Of a DNA stretch of 57,043 nucleotides, positions 15,204 through 23,481 are shown one piece after another. How positions within the stretch are numbered: position 1 is the stretch's first letter; each line of letters opens with the position of its first letter. The notes beneath the pieces are model-generated. The model saw only the letters and a program-made list of their open reading frames with translations, searched no databases and had not been told where the DNA came from. The translations under genes were made by a program, and so were the position numbers. This DNA is from DASRBN01 sp035294305. Lineage in GTDB: Bacteria > Chloroflexota > Ktedonobacteria > Ktedonobacterales > Ktedonobacteraceae. The stretch lies in NCBI GenBank assembly GCA_035294305.1, contig DATGLD010000031.1, forward strand, positions 1 through 57,043. The letters are read 5' to 3'.

Positions 15204-16673
15204 ATGAGCCAGAACGCAGTAGACAGCACTTCTTTCCCATCAGGACGCCCGGTGGTATTTCGGAATGCCACTGTGCTGACCATTGACCCCGCGCTTGGGA
15301 TGATCGAACGCGGCGATGTTCTCGTCGTTGACGACCGCATTGCTGAAGTCGGACGACAGCTCACTGCGCCTGACAGCGCGGTGGAGATCGACGCGAGTGG
15401 CGGCATTCTCATGCCAGGCATGATTGATACGCACCGCCATATGTGGCAAACGGCGCTCCGGGGTTATGGAGCAGACTGGACCCTCACGAACTATTTCCAA
15501 TTCTACTACCTGAACTGGGGCAAGATTTTCCGCCCCGAAGATATTTATGCCGGCAACCTCCTGTCCGCGATTGAGGCCGTAGACGCTGGAGTCACCACGG
15601 CAGTTGACTGGTCTCATGGCTTGCAGACAGTTGAATACGCCGATGCGGCGGTGGATGCGCTCGAAGCGGTTCCAGGGCGCTTCGTCCTCGCTTACGGTAA
15701 CCTGCTTGGCGCTCCCTGGGAGTGGACAAGGGCCCCGGAATTTGCCGATTTCATCAAGCGCCGTATTGACGGGCGCGGCGATATGCTGCGCATGCAGATT
15801 GCTTTCGACGTGACCGGCGATCCGGCTTTCCCCGAAAAGGCGGCCTTCGAGGTAGCGCGTGACTTTAACCTGCCGGTGACAACCCATGCTGGTGTATGGG
15901 GCGTTACCAAAGACGATAGCATCCGTATGATGTACGACCACGGATTCATGACCCCATCGACCATCTATGTACACGCGGCATCGCTTTCCGATGATTCCTA
16001 TCAACGCATCGCGGCAACGGGCGGTCATGCATCGGTATCTGCCGAGAGCGAGGATAACGCCGGGCAGGGCTATCCCCCAACCTGGAAGCTCCGGCGGCAT
16101 AACATCCCGGTTTCCCTGTCGATGGATACCAGCGTGTGGTGGAGCGCCGACCTGTTCTCTGCCATGCGCGCCACGCTCAATGCCGACCGCGCTCGCGAGC
16201 ATATGGAAGCGCATAAACGTGGCGAAACCGTCATGCTCTCTCACCTGCGGGCCGAGCAGGTTGTCGCCTATGCCACTATTGGCGGCGCTGAAGCGTTAGG
16301 AATGGACAACATCACCGGCAGCATCACCCCTGGCAAAAAGGCCGACCTCGTCCTGATTAAGAATGACCGGGCGCCTGCGATGTTCCCGGTGCTTCACCCG
16401 TACGGCCATGTTGTGTTCCAGGCCGGGCGCGGGGATGTGCATACGGTGGTGGTAGATGGCAAGGTTGTCAAGTACGACCACCGCCTCATCGGCATCGATC
16501 TTGAAAAAGCCAGGCAGGCCGTCGCGAAAACGGTTGAGTACGCGCGATCCAAAATGGGCGAGCAGGCCTGGAATGAGGGTATGAACCCCGAGAAGGCAGA
16601 AGTGGAATTGATTGAGAACCCGTATACCTACACTCACCGGGAGGGTGCAAATACCGGGCAGGAGCAGGAGTAA
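15204..16673 (+). CDS. Amidohydrolase (TRZ/ATZ-type, metal dependent)
   Basis: A 489-residue amidohydrolase of the cytosine-deaminase/atrazine-chlorohydrolase group. The metal site is visible: HxH in MPGMIDTHRHMWQ, His in VTTHAGVWG, His in YVHAAS and Asp in SMDTSVWW. The C-terminus has the usual ITPGKKADLVLIK strand. Such enzymes hydrolyse amino or halogen groups on heterocycles, or cyclic amides. ATG 15204 follows GAGGTGA; the frame is open to 15060 without a site. The IclR operator upstream links it to the LigAB operon, hinting at a heteroaromatic substrate. Confidence 0.85.
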   Translation: MSQNAVDSTSFPSGRPVVFRNATVLTIDPALGMIERGDVLVVDDRIAEVGRQLTAPDSAVEIDASGGILMPGMIDTHRHMWQTALRGYGADWTLTNYFQFYYLNWGKIFRPEDIYAGNLLSAIEAVDAGVTTAVDWSHGLQTVEYADAAVDALEAVPGRFVLAYGNLLGAPWEWTRAPEFADFIKRRIDGRGDMLRMQIAFDVTGDPAFPEKAAFEVARDFNLPVTTHAGVWGVTKDDSIRMMYDHGFMTPSTIYVHAASLSDDSYQRIAATGGHASVSAESEDNAGQGYPPTWKLRRHNIPVSLSMDTSVWWSADLFSAMRATLNADRAREHMEAHKRGETVMLSHLRAEQVVAYATIGGAEALGMDNITGSITPGKKADLVLIKNDRAPAMFPVLHPYGHVVFQAGRGDVHTVVVDGKVVKYDHRLIGIDLEKARQAVAKTVEYARSKMGEQAWNEGMNPEKAEVELIENPYTYTHREGANTGQEQE

Positions 16674-16722
16674 GGCGTATCTTACAAACGCGTATGCGCA
16701 GCTAATGCACTGAAGGAATCGA

Positions 16723-16922
16723 CCTGGTGAATTTTGACAATCGCATGGGCGAATCACAATCATCGTCCCTTGTGGGGACAGCGGCTCGTCCCTATCCTCT
16801 TCAGGGTCGCGGGGCAGGGACGAGCCGCTGTCCCTGCAGTGCGGAGAGATCTTCCCCGATCTGGTCGTCGAAGCTCAGTAGGACGAGGGAGTTACCTGAT
16901 TCGGTTGTCAAAATTCATCAGG
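16723..16922. repeat. Intergenic palindromic repeat family A, 200-bp copy 3
   Basis: The ends match in inverted orientation, CCTGGTGAATTTTGACAATCG-like at 16723 and its near complement at 16902-16922 (19 of 21 positions). The interior has a perfect 19-bp inverted repeat, 16775-16793 with 16816-16834, of the GGGACAGCGGCTCGTCCCT type. The terminal motif recurs at 4304 and the core at 9041, 23151 and 28308. No coding capacity; no clear target duplication. Confidence 0.7.
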
Positions 16923-16966
16923 CGGTTTCTCAGATTATTTTGTTCAACTCCAAATGAAAGGACACG

Positions 16967-17956
16967 ATGATGAGCGCAGAGATGCAGGCGGCGGTACTTC
17001 ACAAATATGCCGCCCCGCCCGAGTTTCACCGGTGGTCCATTCCTGAGCGTGGAAAAGGGCAGGCGCTGGTGCGCGTCCTGGCGGCTCCCATCAGCCCCCT
17101 AGATCGGCTGTGTGCATCCGGCACATCTTACTTTGGCGCCCCGAAGCTCCCCTATATTCCAGGTACGCAGGGTGTCGGCATCGTCATAGAGGCTGATACC
17201 CTTGCGCCGGGACAGCGTATATGGTTCAGCTGCGATGCTGGTATGAAGCCCGGGGACGGCAGCATGGCGCAGTACTGCCTGATCGACGAGGCAGCAGCAC
17301 TCCCGCTGCCCGATGAGATCGAGAGTGACCTTGCCGCGGCGCTCGGGCTATCCGCGATTGCAGCCTGGATGGCGCTCACCTGGCGTGGTCGCCTCCAGCC
17401 GGGGGAGCAGGTGCTTGTCCTGGGAGCCAGTGGCGCGGTCGGACAGGTAGCAGTACAGGCGGCCAGGCTGCTTGGAGCCGGGCGCGTGATTGCCGCCTCG
17501 CGTGATAAAGAAGCGCTCGCCCTGGCGCTCTCACGCGGCGCTGATGCCGTCGTTGACCTTTCTGACGACAATGTGGACGAGATCAGTAGGCGCATCGTGG
17601 CAGCGTGTGATGGTCCACTGCACCTCGTCATCGACCCGGTGTGGGGTCTTCCGGCGGAGGCCGCTGCTCGCGTACTGGGGTCAGAGGGCAGGCTGGTCAA
17701 TATCGGTTCTGCTGCCGGAGCCTCGGCGCGTTTTGAGTCAGCCATCGTGCGCAGTCGTTTGCATGCCATCGTGGGCTATACCAACAATGCGCTGACCCAT
17801 GAGCAGAAAGCCCAGGCCCTCAAACAAATCCTCGCGCATGCTGCCGCGGGCCGTTGCACGGTCGAGCGGGAGATGGTTCCACTAGAGCAGGCTGCGGATG
17901 CCTGGGAGCGCCAGGCCGCTTTTGCCCGTCACAAGTTCATCCTCATCCCCTGGTGA
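16967..17956 (+). CDS. MDR-family quinone/enoyl reductase
   Basis: A 329-residue medium-chain dehydrogenase/reductase. The N-terminal GroES-like fold has PISPLDRLCASG and PYIPGTQGVGIV; the Rossmann fold has VLVLGASGAVGQVAVQAARLLG, which fits NADPH binding. No catalytic or structural zinc Cys cluster is seen, as in quinone-oxidoreductase and enoyl-reductase members. GAAAGGA precedes ATG 16967 (16970 is an alternative). It follows the amidohydrolase on the same strand across a 293-bp repeat-filled gap, so co-transcription is possible but unproven. Confidence 0.85.
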   Translation: MMSAEMQAAVLHKYAAPPEFHRWSIPERGKGQALVRVLAAPISPLDRLCASGTSYFGAPKLPYIPGTQGVGIVIEADTLAPGQRIWFSCDAGMKPGDGSMAQYCLIDEAAALPLPDEIESDLAAALGLSAIAAWMALTWRGRLQPGEQVLVLGASGAVGQVAVQAARLLGAGRVIAASRDKEALALALSRGADAVVDLSDDNVDEISRRIVAACDGPLHLVIDPVWGLPAEAAARVLGSEGRLVNIGSAAGASARFESAIVRSRLHAIVGYTNNALTHEQKAQALKQILAHAAAGRCTVEREMVPLEQAADAWERQAAFARHKFILIPW

Positions 17957-17984
17957 ACGAATCCGGGTTATTACGCCTTGCCCC

Positions 17985-19154
17985 TTAAAACGAGCGCGGC
18001 ATACCCAGCACATGCTCGCCTAGATACGAGAGGATCAGATTCGTCGAGATGGGCGCCACCTGGTAGAGGCGCGTCTCGCGGAACTTGCGCTCCACGTCGT
18101 ATTCTGCCGCGAATCCGTAGCCGCCGTGCGTCTGCAGACATGCATTGGCCGCCTGCCAGGAAGCGTCTGCCGCCAGCAGCTTTGCCAGGTTCGCCTCCGC
18201 TCCACAGGATTGTCCCGCGTCGAAAAGGGCTGCTGCTTCGTAGCGCATCAAATCGGCGGCACGCACGCTGGCATAGGCCTGGGCGATGGGAAACTGGATG
18301 CCCTGATTCTGCCCGATTGGCCGGTCGAAGACGATGCGCTCGCTTGCATACCTGCGCGCCTTGTCAATGAACCAGTAGCCGTCGCCGATGCACTCAGCCG
18401 CGATCAGGATGCGCTCGGCATTCATGCCATCCAGGATGTACGAGAATCCTTTGCCCTCTTCTCCAATCAGATTTTCAGCAGGAACCGCGAGATTGTCGAA
18501 GAAGACTTCATTTGTCTCGTGATTGACCATGTTACGAATGGGCCTCACCGTCATTCCCCGCCCCAGGCTCTCCCGTACATCCACCAGGAAGACGGATAGT
18601 CCCTCGGTTTTCTTCCTGATCTGCGGCAGAGGCGTGGTGCGGGCCAGCAGCAGCATCAAGTCGGAATGCTGGACGCGTGAAATCCAGACCTTCTGCCCAT
18701 TCACGATATAGCGGTCTCCGCGCTTCTCGGCGAAGGTTCTGGTTTTCGTGGTATCGGTGCCGGTTGTTGGCTCGGTGACGGCGAAAGACTGCAGGCGCAG
18801 TTCGCCCGAGGCGATGCGCGGCAGGTAGGCGCGCTTCTGCTCAGGCGAGCCATGGCGCAACAGCGTTCCCATCGTATACATCTGCGCGTGGCAGGCTCCA
18901 GAGTTGGCCCCTGAGCGGTTGATCTCTTCAAGGATCACCGACGCCTCGGTCAAACCGGTTCCGCTGCCGCCGTATTCCTCGGGAATGAGCGCGGCAAGCC
19001 ATCCCGCCTCTGTCAGCGCCTGCACAAACGTCTCAGGATAGCCCGAGACTTCCTCGACCTTCTGCCAGTAGGCGCTATCGAAGGCTTTACAAACGTCGCG
19101 CACTCCCTGGCGAATATCGGCGTACTGTTGCGCGCGCGGGTTGATGTCGTTCAA
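17985..19154 (-). CDS. Acyl-CoA dehydrogenase, possible IVD-type catalytic base
   Basis: A 389-residue flavoprotein. Domains in order are N-terminal helices (WLAALIPEEYGGSGTG), the beta domain (LQSFAVTEPTTGTDTTKT, then VNGQKVWIS) and the C-terminal helices (QTHGGYGFAAEYDVERKFRETR). The usual 'YEGT' Glu at the end is replaced by LYQVAPIST. Glu in GMNAERILIA aligns by context with the helix-G base of isovaleryl-CoA dehydrogenase and may serve instead. TTG 19154 has AAAGGAG eight bases upstream; GTG 19184 lacks a site. It converges on the MDR gene, 28 bases away. FAD-dependent oxidation of a short or branched acyl-CoA is likely. Confidence 0.85.
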   Translation of the reverse strand: MNDINPRAQQYADIRQGVRDVCKAFDSAYWQKVEEVSGYPETFVQALTEAGWLAALIPEEYGGSGTGLTEASVILEEINRSGANSGACHAQMYTMGTLLRHGSPEQKRAYLPRIASGELRLQSFAVTEPTTGTDTTKTRTFAEKRGDRYIVNGQKVWISRVQHSDLMLLLARTTPLPQIRKKTEGLSVFLVDVRESLGRGMTVRPIRNMVNHETNEVFFDNLAVPAENLIGEEGKGFSYILDGMNAERILIAAECIGDGYWFIDKARRYASERIVFDRPIGQNQGIQFPIAQAYASVRAADLMRYEAAALFDAGQSCGAEANLAKLLAADASWQAANACLQTHGGYGFAAEYDVERKFRETRLYQVAPISTNLILSYLGEHVLGMPRSF

Positions 19155-19246
19155 GATGCTCGCTCCTTTTGCTTCGTTTCGCACTTGAGGCTATCAATGA
19201 CAATGCGAACAAAAATGCTTTCCGCATGCATGGAAAAGTTTTTCTG

Positions 19247-20161
19247 CTATTGATGCTTTGATCCATCCACCATAATAACATCTTTGAGCGAGATTGCCTG
19301 GTTCAGTTGTTTCTCGAAGATTATAGCTCCACTTAGATCAGCCCTACTCAGATTGGCCCCGCTGAGATCAGCACCGCTGAAGTCGGCCCCGCTGAGATTG
19401 GCATCACTCAGGTCGGCGAAGCTCAGGTCGGCTTCGGTGAGATTGGCATCACTCAGGTCGGCGCCACTCAGATCAACGAACCTCAAATCGGCCTTAAATA
19501 AAATTGTTCCGCTCAGGTTTGCTCTATGTAGATTGGCCGAAATCAGGTTGATAAAGCTGAGATCAGCCTCTTTTAAAGGAACAATGGTATGGTCTTTGTC
19601 TAACAACCGGGTTTCATAAAGAAACATAAGCACCACTCTTTTTCGTTGCCCATCAAGATGAGGGAAAGTTGTCAGTGTTCGCACGCGGCCTATAGTTTTC
19701 GCTTCTTTTGTTGCCTTATCGGACAGCTTTTTCTCTAGCAGCATTTGGGATACCTTATCGATGTACGATTGCAAGATTGCCTCGCGTTGGTTATCCAGCG
19801 CAATATTGCTCGCGGTCTTATCACGACTGTCCCTAGATTTTCGCTCATTTTCGCTCGTAGTATAATTGAAGAGATATCCACCTATGGCAAGTACCGCCGG
19901 AATAACAAGCAACTGCAGCCAGTCCCATAAGGTTTTTCCTGGTTGCTGGCTTATCGTTCTTGTGATTTTGTGCGTTGCTGTGTCGATTTCGGTGGCTATA
20001 GATGTGCTGGAAGATACAGTAAGCCCTGTCCAATTCCAATGGAGCAGGTAGCCGCAGATAATCACAATGATGAGCGCAAACAAAACCAGGAGGAAAATCG
20101 TGATGACCGCATCCAATGGGCTTGTAATCTTCTGCCACCATGCTCGCAATCTGTTTCCCAT
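19247..20161 (-). CDS. Two-helix membrane protein with pentapeptide repeats
   Basis: A 304-residue protein. Two transmembrane helices are predicted (about residues 21-42, FLLVLFALIIVIICGYLL, and about 85-103, LLVIPAVLAIGGYLF). A charged central domain follows (DNQREAILQSYIDKVSQMLLEKKL, then a QRKRVVLMFLYETRLL segment). The C-terminus holds about 20 A(D/N)LSxx pentapeptides, a right-handed quadrilateral beta-helix. This architecture is common in cyanobacteria and Chloroflexota; function unknown. ATG 20161 follows GTAGAGG; an earlier ATG at 20233 is unsupported. It is divergent from the small gene at 20361 across a palindrome. Confidence 0.8.
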   Translation of the reverse strand: MGNRLRAWWQKITSPLDAVITIFLLVLFALIIVIICGYLLHWNWTGLTVSSSTSIATEIDTATHKITRTISQQPGKTLWDWLQLLVIPAVLAIGGYLFNYTTSENERKSRDSRDKTASNIALDNQREAILQSYIDKVSQMLLEKKLSDKATKEAKTIGRVRTLTTFPHLDGQRKRVVLMFLYETRLLDKDHTIVPLKEADLSFINLISANLHRANLSGTILFKADLRFVDLSGADLSDANLTEADLSFADLSDANLSGADFSGADLSGANLSRADLSGAIIFEKQLNQAISLKDVIMVDGSKHQ

Positions 20162-20217
20162 TGCCTCTACTCCACAGGCATGTAATCTATGATCCGGGAT
20201 TTTGATCGAATGCTTTG

Positions 20218-20232
20218 TGCTATAGTATAGCA
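20218..20232. promoter_or_regulatory. Perfect 15-bp palindrome between divergent genes
   Basis: TGCTATA-G-TATAGCA sits about midway between the pentapeptide-repeat gene start (20161) and the small unknown gene (20361). It may be an operator acting on both. Confidence 0.35.
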
Positions 20233-20360
20233 AATAACCACGACAGTGTATATGTATCGATGTATCACAGGGGTCAGTTTCAACACGAGGTTTGCAAATT
20301 GTATTCTGTGTGGTATGCTACATTCAGTAGTCATAGCTATGTAAAATGAGGAAGACCCAG

Positions 20361-20705
20361 ATGGACTATCAGATATACCAGGTAGCATTATCACCCGACC
20401 TCAATCTGAGCGCCGAAGAGTTTGCCGATGCCTGGAATGCTACACGGGATACGCGCGAGCTTGCGATAGCCCGGCTCAGCATCCCCAAGGGAATATCCTA
20501 CTACGAACCTTTGCTAACCAGCGTACAGCTTGCCTCCCCTATAAACATCGAGAGCAACACCATCTATGAGGCTATCAGGACCGTCATCAGCAGGTACGCC
20601 AGCGCCAAAAAAGGTAAGGGGCAGGCAACTCCTGCCACTCCTCACATCGAGGAGGTGCAAAGACCTGGCGGCGCTCGCGTTCTCGTTGTCGATGTTGACA
20701 GGTAA
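20361..20705 (+). CDS. Small protein of unknown function
   Basis: 114 residues, not recognised with certainty. It begins MDYQIYQVALSPDLNLSAEEFADAWN, continues through a helical section (NIESNTIYEAIRTVISRYASAK) and ends in a short beta-like tail GGARVLVVDVDR. Similar short proteins with a SPDLNLS.EEFA..WN start seem frequent in Ktedonobacteria, often near regulators; this is from memory and is not a function. ATG 20361 has GAGGAAG six bases upstream, better than ATG 20346. Divergent from the pentapeptide gene. Confidence 0.6.
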   Translation: MDYQIYQVALSPDLNLSAEEFADAWNATRDTRELAIARLSIPKGISYYEPLLTSVQLASPINIESNTIYEAIRTVISRYASAKKGKGQATPATPHIEEVQRPGGARVLVVDVDR

Positions 20706-20968
20706 CGATCATTCAATGCAGTATTTGCTGTGCTGAGCGCCTTGCGAATTTGTAAACAATGCTTCTGATTGCTTCCCCTTGCATTTGGCATCAGTTAGAG
20801 ATACCCTATAGTTATTAAACGTCCTGCTGAGATAGGTCTTTGCCTCATCTTGTCTTACAGTTGGTAGCGGCCTGTAATTGAAAGGATATCGACCTGATAC
20901 CCGAGCCATCATCAGAACAAACCAATGCTATTCCCTCGTCTGCTCCTCTGCATGTCAATGCAAGTGGA

Positions 20969-22903
20969 TTGCAGCAAGTGCTGGACATGTCACCGGACGC
21001 GCTAGTCGTTACTGACCAGGCCGGGTCGATAATGATGCTCAATGAGCAGGCGGCGGCATTGTTTGGCTATGACCAGGAGGAACTTCAGGGGAAGCTTCTC
21101 GAATCGCTGATGCCCGAACGTTTCCGTACCCCCCATATTGCTCACCGCGAGCGCTTTTTCGCTGCTCCACGCCGCCGTCCTATGGGTCTGGGCTTGCAAC
21201 TTTTGGGGCGAAAGAAGGATGGCACCGAGTTTCCGGTGGATATCAGCCTGCGCCCATTGTTGCTGGATAACAGACCGCTTACCATCGCGGCTATTCGCGA
21301 TATGACCGAACAACGGCGCGCAGAACGTGAGCGCCTGCAACAATTAGAGCAAATCCGCTTACAGGCCGAATTAATTAACCAGGCGCATGATGCGATTATC
21401 GTACGCGATCCGGTTAGCCGCATTCTCTACTGGAATCGTGGAGCAGAAGAACTTTATGGCTGGACGGCCCAGGAGGCATTGGGCCGCCTCATCCACACAT
21501 TGCTCAAAACGCGCTTGCCCGTCACCATCTCTACTATCGATGCGCAACTCGAGCAAGAAGGCCGGTGGGAGGGGAAACTGGTCCATACCTGTAAAGATGG
21601 TAGGATCATAACCGTCGAAAGCCGGCAGGTGCTCTTTCGAGATGAGCTCAGGGAGCCAACTGCTGTTCTGGAGATTAACCGGGATATCACCGAACACGAA
21701 CGCCAGGAAGAGGAAGAGCATGCAGTACATGCCGCGACGGCGGCACAACTGGAATTTCTGCAGAAGATACTTGATGCCCTACCCAGCAGTGTTTATCTCG
21801 TCTATGGCCCCGACGCGCGTCTCATCCTCGCTAATCGCACGGCCAGTAGTGTATGGGGGGCCGCGTGGCCGGTCAACCAGCCAATGGTAGGGTTTCTTAT
21901 CGCGAAGGGTATCAAGATTTTCGATCCTCAAGGGCGACCGCTACCTGAATCCCAATATGCTACACTACGGGCAGTACGAGGAGAAACAGTGCTACAACAC
22001 CAGGAAACTATTCGCCGTCCGGATGAATCCAGCCTGCCTGTCCTCGTCAATGCCCTGCCACTCGACTTACACCAGGCCTGGAATACCCTACAAGAGAATA
22101 GTGAGGAATTAGAGCAGAACAAATCCACCCCGCAAGCAGTAGCCCTGGTCGTTCACCAGAATGTCATGGCTCTAAAGGAAGCCGAATACCTCAAAGACGA
22201 ATTCGTTGGCATTGTCGCGCATGAGCTGCGCACTCCGCTGGCCGCCCTGAGAGGATTTGCCGATATGCTGCTGGTGCAGACCGGGCGCGGGCACGGGCCG
22301 GAACTTGCTGGTTGGCAAAAGGAAGCGCTGGCGGAGATTGAAGAGGCCACCATCCGTCTTTCCAAGCTGACTGACGAACTCCTGGATGTCACGCGATTAC
22401 AGGCGGGGCGCATGATCCTGCATCGCATACCTACCGATGTGGTGCCGTTGGCACAACGTGTGGCCGCCCACCTGCAGCGTACTACCACACGCCATACCAT
22501 AAAGGTAAATACAGACCATACCTCGTTGATTGCGGACATCGACCCCGGACGAATAGAACAGGTATTGATTAACCTGATAGGGAATGCTATTAAGTACAGC
22601 CCGGAAGGTGGACCTGTTGACATCAACATCCGGCAAAAGATAGCCGAGTCGATGGTTGAGATCAGCGTGCAAGATAAAGGCATAGGCATTCCGCAGCGGC
22701 AACATGCCCAGATATTTGGTCGTTTTATGCGTGCAGATAACGCCTCGGCCTGGGGCATTGGTGGAACCGGGTTGGGGTTGTATCTCAGTCGCGAACTGGT
22801 CGAGCAGCATGGAGGTCATCTCTGGTTTGAATCGATGGAGGGGACAGGTTCCACGTTCTTCTTCACTCTCCCACTTCTATCTTCTGAACAGAACAAGGAG
22901 TAG
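20969..22903 (+). CDS. PAS-domain sensor histidine kinase
   Basis: A 644-residue kinase counted from TTG 20969. Three PAS-type segments (about residues 2-120, 130-245, 260-370) precede a HisKA box (EFVGIVAHELRTPLAALRGF, phospho-His 418) and the ATPase with NLIGNAIKYSPEGG, DKGIGIP and GTGLGLYLSRELVEQHGG. No transmembrane helix is seen, so it is cytoplasmic. The coding frame is open upstream to 20882 with no ATG/GTG/TTG, and a good GAAAGGA site (20880-20886) stands seven bases before an in-frame CTG at 20894. The real start may therefore be CTG, adding 25 residues. Confidence 0.85.
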   Translation: MQQVLDMSPDALVVTDQAGSIMMLNEQAAALFGYDQEELQGKLLESLMPERFRTPHIAHRERFFAAPRRRPMGLGLQLLGRKKDGTEFPVDISLRPLLLDNRPLTIAAIRDMTEQRRAERERLQQLEQIRLQAELINQAHDAIIVRDPVSRILYWNRGAEELYGWTAQEALGRLIHTLLKTRLPVTISTIDAQLEQEGRWEGKLVHTCKDGRIITVESRQVLFRDELREPTAVLEINRDITEHERQEEEEHAVHAATAAQLEFLQKILDALPSSVYLVYGPDARLILANRTASSVWGAAWPVNQPMVGFLIAKGIKIFDPQGRPLPESQYATLRAVRGETVLQHQETIRRPDESSLPVLVNALPLDLHQAWNTLQENSEELEQNKSTPQAVALVVHQNVMALKEAEYLKDEFVGIVAHELRTPLAALRGFADMLLVQTGRGHGPELAGWQKEALAEIEEATIRLSKLTDELLDVTRLQAGRMILHRIPTDVVPLAQRVAAHLQRTTTRHTIKVNTDHTSLIADIDPGRIEQVLINLIGNAIKYSPEGGPVDINIRQKIAESMVEISVQDKGIGIPQRQHAQIFGRFMRADNASAWGIGGTGLGLYLSRELVEQHGGHLWFESMEGTGSTFFFTLPLLSSEQNKE

Positions 22904-22911
22904 AGGGGGAA

Positions 22912-22970
22912 AGAAGGGATGTTGGGGGACTTCTTTGTATGGGGAAAACAAAGAAGATACAATCCCTTCT
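22912..22970 (+). other. Nested hairpin after the kinase gene
   Basis: Outer arms AGAAGGGAT (22912-22920) and ATCCCTTCT (22962-22970) enclose a second stem CTTCTTTGT (22930-22938) with ACAAAGAAG (22948-22956). It begins eight bases after the stop codon. No T-tract follows, so it may be an mRNA 3'-end stabiliser. Confidence 0.45.
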
Positions 22971-23150
22971 ATCTATGGAATAGTCGTTTCCGTTGTTCCA
23001 AAAGTTCCCATTTTTTATCGTTATTTTTCACCTTGTCTTTTTTGCCAGGAAAAAGTTGTGAATTGTTTCCATAAAAGAGCGAGAGTTGCTTTTGAAAGGT
23101 GAAGATGATATTGTTTTAAAGTGATGCTTGTTACACGCTTTAGGATGAGC

Positions 23151-23178
23151 TGTAGGGACAGCGCCTGGTGCCTGTCTG
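23151..23178. repeat. Intergenic repeat family A, partial copy 4
   Basis: It matches the TGTAGGGACAGCG-CTGGTGCCTGTC core seen at 4352 with one change in each arm. Only the core hairpin is present. Confidence 0.4.
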
Positions 23179-23208
23179 AGGGTCCATTATGTGAAAGTGA
23201 GAGCCAGA

Positions 23209-23481
23209 ATGTCGCGGCGCAAGAAATTGATTCGCCTACCTCTCATAGGCATGACGATTGCCGGCGTAGTAGTTGCTCTTTACCTGTTCGCGGGCAAGCG
23301 TTCTTCGAAAGCGGGTCCCGCGTCCAGGATTCGGAGGCATACGGTAAAAACTTCTCCTGGGGATGCCTTGAAATATTGGACTGAAGAGAAGATGCGCAAG
23401 ACTAAAGGGGTTGAGATGCCGCAGGTCAATGAGGTCGAGCCAAGAAAGGAACAGCCACGGCGATCTCCCGATGCTGAGTGA
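23209..23481 (+). CDS. Small anchored protein with the protease propeptide motif
   Basis: 90 residues: a basic N-terminus (MSRRKKLIR), one transmembrane helix (about residues 10-28) and a polar tail. The tail contains ALKYWTEEKMRKTKGVEMP, which resembles EINYWTKANMRNA in the pro-region of the S1 protease encoded next; no catalytic domain is present. Its TGA overlaps the protease GTG start (GTGA), so the two are translationally coupled. It may be a trans-acting propeptide, inhibitor or chaperone, or a decayed duplicate. GTG 23191 is an alternative start. Confidence 0.6.
   Translation: MSRRKKLIRLPLIGMTIAGVVVALYLFAGKRSSKAGPASRIRRHTVKTSPGDALKYWTEEKMRKTKGVEMPQVNEVEPRKEQPRRSPDAE

Larger units (their letters stand above)
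22904..23208. other. Gap between kinase and the propeptide-like gene
   Basis: Holds the nested hairpin (22912-22970), a T-rich stretch around 23010-23050 and a partial family A repeat (23151-23178). No gene is evident. Confidence 0.45.
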
